Source: Streptomyces hydrogenans
GTDB lineage: Bacteria > Actinomycetota > Actinomycetes > Streptomycetales > Streptomycetaceae
DNA: 64,000 nt
Reading direction: 5' to 3'
Assembly: GCF_014656075.1 (NCBI RefSeq)
Contig: NZ_BNBS01000013.1
Location: forward strand, 1 to 64,000
Shown here: piece by piece, positions 59,637 to 64,000 of the stretch
Layout: each line of letters begins with the position of its first letter
Numbering within the stretch: the stretch's first letter is position 1
Notes under the pieces: generated by a model
Database searches by the model: none
Told to the model about the DNA's origin: nothing
Seen by the model: the letters and a program-made list of their open reading frames with translations, nothing else
Translations under genes and position numbers: made by a program

Positions 59637-60587
59637 TCAGCGTCCGCGCGCCTGCAGCGACGCGAGGTAGGCGTTGTACTCCGCGAGTTCCTTGTCGCCG
59701 TCCCGGTCCGCCTGCCGGTCCTTGCGGACCGCCTGGCGCTGCTCGGAGTGGTACCACTGGTAGACCAGCGCGATCAGCACCAGCACGGACGGGATCTCGC
59801 TGAACGCCCAGGCGATGCCGCCCGCTGCGTTCTGGTCGGCGAGCGCGTCGATGCCGAGCGAGGCCGGCGGGTTCTTGTACGCCTCCACCATCGGCTGGGT
59901 CGCCATCATCATCGCGATGCCGAAGAAGGCGTGGAACGGCATGCCGGCGAACAGCTCCAGCATCCGCATCACGTATCCGGGCCGGTGCGGGCCCGGGTCC
60001 ACGCCCATGATCGGCCAGAAGAAGACCAGGCCCACCGCGAGGAAGTGGACCATCATTGCGATGTGTCCCGGCTTCGACGCCATCAGGGTGTCGAAGAGCG
60101 AGGTGAAGTAGAGGCCGTAGAGGCTGGCGATGAACATGCTGATGGTGAAGACCGGGTGCGTGATGATCCGCATGTACCGGCTGTGCAGCAGCTTGAGGAG
60201 CAGCTCGCGCGGACCGAGGGAGCCGCGGCCGGCCACCGGCAGGGCCCGCAGGGCCAGCGTCACCGGCGCGCCGAGCAGCAGCAGGATGGGCGAGACCATG
60301 GAGATCACCATGTGCTGCACCATGTGCACGCTGAACATGACCATGCCGTAGTCGTTCAGCTTGGTGCACATCACGAGGGCGATGGTGAGCACGCCGACGG
60401 TGAAGAGCACGGTCCTGGCGACCGGCCAGGCGTCACCGCGGCGCCGCAGCCGGACGACCCCCCACCCGTACAGGCCGAGCGCCGCGAGGCACCCGAAGAG
60501 GAAGAACAGGTCGGGAGAGAACTCCAGGCCCCGCCCCAGCGTGAACGGCGGCAGATCCGTGGTCATGCCGTGCCCGCTGTGATCCAT
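59637..60587 (-). CDS. ctaG: Cytochrome c oxidase assembly protein (CtaG, caa3 type)
   Basis: 316 residues with seven or eight membrane helices. Family features: VMFSVHMVQHMVISMVSPIL with paired His that may bind copper, MRIITHPVFTISMFIASLYG, HFLAVGLVFFWPIMGVDPGP and MPFHAFFGIAMMMATQPMV. Needed for the Cu(A)/Cu(B) centres of aa3/caa3 oxidases in Bacillus relatives; a related role in copper supply is assumed here. The N-terminus DHSGHGM is itself metal-binding in style. The symbol is given by family. C-terminal tail is charged and cytoplasmic. Confidence 0.85.
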   Translation of the reverse strand: MDHSGHGMTTDLPPFTLGRGLEFSPDLFFLFGCLAALGLYGWGVVRLRRRGDAWPVARTVLFTVGVLTIALVMCTKLNDYGMVMFSVHMVQHMVISMVSPILLLLGAPVTLALRALPVAGRGSLGPRELLLKLLHSRYMRIITHPVFTISMFIASLYGLYFTSLFDTLMASKPGHIAMMVHFLAVGLVFFWPIMGVDPGPHRPGYVMRMLELFAGMPFHAFFGIAMMMATQPMVEAYKNPPASLGIDALADQNAAGGIAWAFSEIPSVLVLIALVYQWYHSEQRQAVRKDRQADRDGDKELAEYNAYLASLQARGR

Positions 60588-60653
60588 CGCTTACTCCTGG
60601 AGCCCATTGCGCGCCGAGCCCGTTTCGCGCTTGTTGTCCGCACCAGACTAGAA

Positions 60654-60685
60654 CCGCCCCCGGCCGCGTTCGCGACCGGGGGCGG
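60654..60685. terminator. Hairpin terminator of pfkA
   Basis: 10-bp stem CCGCCCCCGG with complement at 60676-60685 and an inner CGCG/CGCG pair, 31 bp beyond the pfkA stop. Confidence 0.8.
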
Positions 60686-60715
60686 GTGTCGGGGCACGGC
60701 GGGCCCGGCGGGTGC

Positions 60716-61744
60716 TCAGAGCACGCACTCGGCCTCGGCGTAGCGGTCCGCGGGGACCGTCTTCAGGGTCTCGACGGCCTGGCCGAGCGGCACCATCACG
60801 ATGTCGGTGCCGCGCAGCGAGGTCAGCATGCCGAACTCGCCGCGGTGCGCCGCCTCGACCGCGTGCCAGCCGAAGCGGGTGGCGAGGACGCGGTCGTAGG
60901 CGGTGGGGGTGCCGCCGCGCTGGACGTGGCCGAGGATGACCGGGCGGGCCTCCTTGCCGAGCCGGCGCTCCAGCTCGACGGAGAGCTGGTTGGCGACGCC
61001 GGTGAAGCGCTCGTGGCCGTAGATGTCGGTGCCGGCGGTCTTGAAGTCCATGGAGGAGCCCTCCAGCGGCTTCGCGCCCTCGGCGACGACGACGATGGCG
61101 AAGCGCTTGCCGTCCTCGAAGCGGGCACCGACGCGGGCGGTCAGCTCGTCGATGTCGAAGGGCCGCTCGGGGACGACGACGGCGTGGGCGCCGGCGGCCA
61201 TGCCCGAGTGCAGGGCTATCCAGCCGGTGTGACGGCCCATGACCTCGACGACGAGGACGCGCTGGTGGGACTCGGCGGTGGTCTTGAGCCGGTCGAGGGC
61301 CTCGGTGGCCACGGTGACGGCGGTGTCGAAGCCGAAGGTGACGTCGGTCGACGCGATGTCGTTGTCGATGGTCTTCGGGACGCCGACGATGGGCAGGCCG
61401 GCCTCGGAGAGGAGGTGGGCGGCCTTGAGGGTGCCTTCGCCGCCGATCGGGATGATCGCGTCGAGGCCGAGGTCGGCGACGTGGCCCCGGGCGCGCTCCA
61501 CACCGTCCACGAGGTGGGCGGGCTGGACGCGGGAGGAGCCGAGGATGGTGCCGCCGCGGGCGAGGATGCCGCCCACCGCGTCGAGGTCGAGCTTCCGGTA
61601 GTCGCACTCCAGGAGGCCCTTCCACCCGTCGTGGAAGCCGATGACCTCGTCCCCGTGGTCGACGACGGCCCGGTGCACGACGGAACGGATGACGGCGTTC
61701 AGACCGGGGCAGTCTCCGCCGGAGGTGAGCACACCAATGCGCAT
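60716..61744 (-). CDS. pfkA: 6-phosphofructokinase
   Basis: 342 residues. Phosphorylates fructose-6-phosphate at C1. N-terminal IGVLTSGGDCPGLNAVIRSV, nucleotide site IGGEGTLKAAHLL, active-site PKTIDNDIASTDVTFGFDTA, and VEVMGRHTGWIALHSGMAAG. The diagnostic positions read Gly104 (GGEGT) with Lys124 (PKTIDND), the mixed pattern of group III ATP-dependent enzymes of actinobacteria rather than the PPi pattern (Asp104/Lys124). ATP use is therefore expected. ATG 61744 has AAAGG 10 nt ahead. The 188-bp upstream gap holds the promoter only. Confidence 0.92.
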   Translation of the reverse strand: MRIGVLTSGGDCPGLNAVIRSVVHRAVVDHGDEVIGFHDGWKGLLECDYRKLDLDAVGGILARGGTILGSSRVQPAHLVDGVERARGHVADLGLDAIIPIGGEGTLKAAHLLSEAGLPIVGVPKTIDNDIASTDVTFGFDTAVTVATEALDRLKTTAESHQRVLVVEVMGRHTGWIALHSGMAAGAHAVVVPERPFDIDELTARVGARFEDGKRFAIVVVAEGAKPLEGSSMDFKTAGTDIYGHERFTGVANQLSVELERRLGKEARPVILGHVQRGGTPTAYDRVLATRFGWHAVEAAHRGEFGMLTSLRGTDIVMVPLGQAVETLKTVPADRYAEAECVL

Positions 61745-61932
61745 AGCCCAAAAACCTTTGCAACGTGGGCCGACTCCCGGACCACGTCGTCCGGCTGGAT
61801 CCCCGCCACCCTATCGTTGCCGGGTGGCGGGGCCGAACCGGATGTCCGCAGATTGGACACCGTATTTGCTTACGAATCCAATGTGCGGTAACCCGCTCAG
61901 ACGTGCGCCTTCGCAGGCGTCCTGATGGTTCG

Positions 61933-62661
61933 TCAGGCGGGCTGCGAGGCGGCCGCGATGCGCTCGGCGCGCAGCGCCTCGTACCACCGGTCGTCGGTCG
62001 GCGGCAGCGCGTTCACGTCGAGGGCCAGCTTCAGCATCAGGTCCGCGATCTGCGGGTTGCGGGCCATCACGGGACCGTGCATGTAGGTGCCGAAGACGGT
62101 GTCGTTGTACGCGCCCTCGGTGCCGTCGCCGGTGCCGTTGCCGTTGCCGAAGACGGTCCGCGCGAAGGGGCGGGCCGTCGGGCCGAGGTGGGTGACGCCC
62201 TGGTGGTTCTCGAACCCGGTCAGCTGGGGGAGGCCCAGGTGCGGGTCGATGTCGGCGAGCACGTCGCCGACGCAGCGGGCGCCCTCGCCGCGGACCGTGG
62301 TCACGTCGAGCAGGCCGAGGCCCGGCTCGCGCGCGCCGAGGTCGTTGACGAACTCGTGGCCCAGGATCTGGTAGCCGGCGCAGACCGAGAAGATGATCGC
62401 GCCGTTGGAGGCGGCCCGGGAGAGGCCGCCGTCGCGGCGCAGCCGCTCGGCCGCGAGCCGCTGCGGCCGGTCCTCGCCGCCGCCGACCAGGTAGATGTCG
62501 CCGGAGGTGGGGACGGGCTGGTCGCTGCGGACGTCGACGCGCTCGACGCTGAGGCCGCGCTGGCGGGCGCGGCGCTCCACGACGAGGACGTTGCCCTGGT
62601 CGCCGTAGGTGCTGAGCAGGTCCGGGTAGACCCAGACCACACGCAGGCTGCTGTCACTCAT
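61933..62661 (-). CDS. gatD: Lipid II isoglutaminyl synthase, amidotransferase subunit GatD
   Basis: 242 residues. Class I (triad) glutamine amidotransferase: nucleophile Cys in FSVCAGYQILGHEFV, and catalytic His in YMHGPVMARN. LVGGGEDRPQRLAAERL gives the substrate end. It supplies ammonia to MurT, which amidates D-Glu of lipid II to D-isoglutamine. ATG 62661 is chosen, after the murT stop by 31 bp; the upstream extension to 62706 is part of murT. Operon gatD-murT, with murT first. Confidence 0.92.
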   Translation of the reverse strand: MSDSSLRVVWVYPDLLSTYGDQGNVLVVERRARQRGLSVERVDVRSDQPVPTSGDIYLVGGGEDRPQRLAAERLRRDGGLSRAASNGAIIFSVCAGYQILGHEFVNDLGAREPGLGLLDVTTVRGEGARCVGDVLADIDPHLGLPQLTGFENHQGVTHLGPTARPFARTVFGNGNGTGDGTEGAYNDTVFGTYMHGPVMARNPQIADLMLKLALDVNALPPTDDRWYEALRAERIAAASQPA

Positions 62662-62692
62662 GTCGCGAGTCCTTCTGCGAGTCGGGGCGGGG

Positions 62693-63940
62693 TCAGTTGC
62701 CCACACGGCGGCGGACGTCCTGGAACGCGGTGTAGTTCGCGATCAGCTCGATCTGCCCGGGCGGGGCCATGGCGACGGCCTCGTCGAGCGTCTCGCAGAC
62801 GCGGAAGTCGACGCCCGCGACCTCCAGGCGGACCGCGAGGTCCAGCCGGCGGTCGCCGATCACCATGATCGGGTGGCCGGCGAGCCGGCCGTAGTCGACG
62901 TCCCACAGCCAGGAGGTGTCGGTGCCGTCGGCTCCGCGCGCGTTGACGGAGAGGATGACGGGCGTCGGCGGCTGGTCGATGAGGGAGAAGGTCTCCAGCC
63001 AGCCCGCCGGGTTCTTGGCGAGCAGCAGCCGCAGCTGCCGGTCCTGGAAGGTGACCACGTCGTACCGGCCGGCCACGGCCTGGACCTGGTACATGCGCTC
63101 CAGGGCGACCTGCGGCGGGACGCCGAAGACGGCGGCGACGGCGGCCGAGGTGGCGGCGTTCGCCTTGTTGGCGCGGCCGGGCAGCTGGAGCCGGATCGGC
63201 CAGGCCGAGCCGTGCGGGTCGAGCACGTGGTCGCCGCTGAGCGCCCAGCTCGGGGCGGGGCGGCGGAAGCCGCACTCGCCGCAGAACCAGTCGTCGCCGG
63301 GGCGCTGGAGGACGCCGCCGCAGGAGGGGCACGACCAGGCGTCGTCCTTCCACTCCTGGCCGACCGCGACCCACACCACGTTGGGCGAGGAGGAGGCGGC
63401 CCACACGATCAGCGGGTCGTCGGCGTTGGCGATCACGACGGCCTTGGAGCCGTTGAGCCCCTCGCGCCACTTCTCGGCGAGCATCCGCGTCTCGGCGGCG
63501 CGGTCGAGCTGGTCGCGGGAGAGGTTGAGCAGCGCGATGGCCTTGGGGGTGGTGTCGCGGGCGACGCCGGCGAGGTACTTCTCGTCGACCTCGATCACGC
63601 CGTACTTGGCGTCACTGCCGCCGGCGAGGGCGGAGGTGATGCCCGCGGGCATGTTGGCGCCGAGGGCGTTGGAGACCACCGGGCCGCTGGCCCGCAGTGC
63701 CTCGGCGATCAGCCGGGTCGTGGTGGTCTTGCCGTTGGTGGCGGACACGAGGACGACGTCCAGGTGCTGCGCGAGCCGTCCCAGCAGGTCGGGGTCGAGC
63801 TTGAGCGCCACCCGGCCGCCGATCACCGATCCACTGCCGCGACCGGCCGCCCGCGACACCGCGGCGGCTGCCTTGCCCGCGGTCACGGCCAGCTTGGCGC
63901 GCGGCGACAGCGGCTCTGGATTACCGGGGTGTCCTGACAT
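62693..63940 (-). CDS. murT: Lipid II isoglutaminyl synthase, Mur-ligase subunit MurT
   Basis: 415 residues. Mur-ligase central domain with P-loop LVSATNGKTTTTRLIAEALR and NLSRDQLDRAAETRMLAEKW. It carries the MurT-specific zinc ribbon CPSCGG ... CGECG, and ends in the DUF1727 domain (QIELIANYTAFQDVRRRVGN). With GatD it amidates the D-glutamate of lipid II, needed for peptidoglycan cross-linking. ATG 63940 has AAGGAGG upstream. First gene of the pair. Confidence 0.93.
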   Translation of the reverse strand: MSGHPGNPEPLSPRAKLAVTAGKAAAAVSRAAGRGSGSVIGGRVALKLDPDLLGRLAQHLDVVLVSATNGKTTTTRLIAEALRASGPVVSNALGANMPAGITSALAGGSDAKYGVIEVDEKYLAGVARDTTPKAIALLNLSRDQLDRAAETRMLAEKWREGLNGSKAVVIANADDPLIVWAASSSPNVVWVAVGQEWKDDAWSCPSCGGVLQRPGDDWFCGECGFRRPAPSWALSGDHVLDPHGSAWPIRLQLPGRANKANAATSAAVAAVFGVPPQVALERMYQVQAVAGRYDVVTFQDRQLRLLLAKNPAGWLETFSLIDQPPTPVILSVNARGADGTDTSWLWDVDYGRLAGHPIMVIGDRRLDLAVRLEVAGVDFRVCETLDEAVAMAPPGQIELIANYTAFQDVRRRVGN

Positions 63941-64000
63941 CGTCCTTGATCCTCCTTGCGTCGGTCGGGGCTCAGCCTATCGAGAACCGGCCAGGAGCCC
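63941..64000. other. Right edge, upstream of murT
   Basis: 60 bp ending the window. Contains the murT ribosome site (AAGGAGG on the minus strand) and nothing else readable. Confidence 0.5.

Overview
The window is a high-GC actinobacterial chromosome segment, almost certainly Streptomyces. Evidence: strong G/C bias at third codon positions, many leaderless genes with a TANNNT box 6-8 nt before the start codon, mycothiol-type and MurT/GatD proteins, a ureABCFGD urease operon without ureE, and a cysteine-tailed BioB. It reads as core chromosome. I see no phage, integrase, insertion sequence, tRNA, rRNA, CRISPR array or natural-product cluster. About 61 genes are supported, two of them interrupted by apparent single-base frameshifts.

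Layout. 1-10 kb: gamma-carbonic anhydrase, a hexapeptide acyltransferase, a DMT permease with a divergent XRE-cupin regulator, YbaK and CoA-binding proteins, a frameshifted carboxylesterase, an acyl-CoA ligase, a PucR regulator and a YigZ protein. 10-20 kb: sbcD-sbcC, two Lrp/AsnC regulators, a DUF885 protein, a PLP sulfur-amino-acid lyase and a membrane-anchored ACT-GNAT protein. 20-24 kb: a large helical-repeat protein of DUF6493 type beside a SWIM zinc-finger protein, the least understood module here. 24-36 kb: secreted PhoD phosphatase with a PHO-box-like site, MocR/EamA pair, alpha/beta hydrolase, GntR regulator under a DasR-like operator, ROK regulator, purB-mug, SGNH hydrolase and an MDMPI fusion protein. 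36-45 kb: two CNNM/CorC-type membrane proteins, GNAT and VOC proteins, the biotin genes bioB-bioA-bioD with divergent bioF, and an RsbW-like kinase. 45-50 kb: cytidine deaminase, an NlpC/P60 hydrolase under a c-di-AMP (ydaO) riboswitch, a ClpP paralogue lacking two of its three catalytic residues and divergent from an orphan YefM/Phd antitoxin, and a membrane protein with a divergent TetR. 50-55 kb: urease operon. 55-64 kb: secreted peptidase, acyltransferase, YerB-like lipoprotein, PRC-barrel protein, CtaG-like protein, pfkA and gatD-murT.

How they work together: several blocks are clear pathways (biotin, urease, SbcCD repair, lipid II amidation, purB with mug). Regulators usually sit divergently beside their likely targets: XRE/DMT, MocR/EamA, Lrp/lyase, TetR/membrane protein and antitoxin/ClpP-like. 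The points most worth following are the ClpR-like/antitoxin locus, the SWIM-DUF6493 pair, the ACT-GNAT protein with a membrane anchor, and the regulatory sites (riboswitch, PHO box, dre-like operator, spacer operator). All assignments come from reading the sequence and recalled family knowledge; no searches were run.
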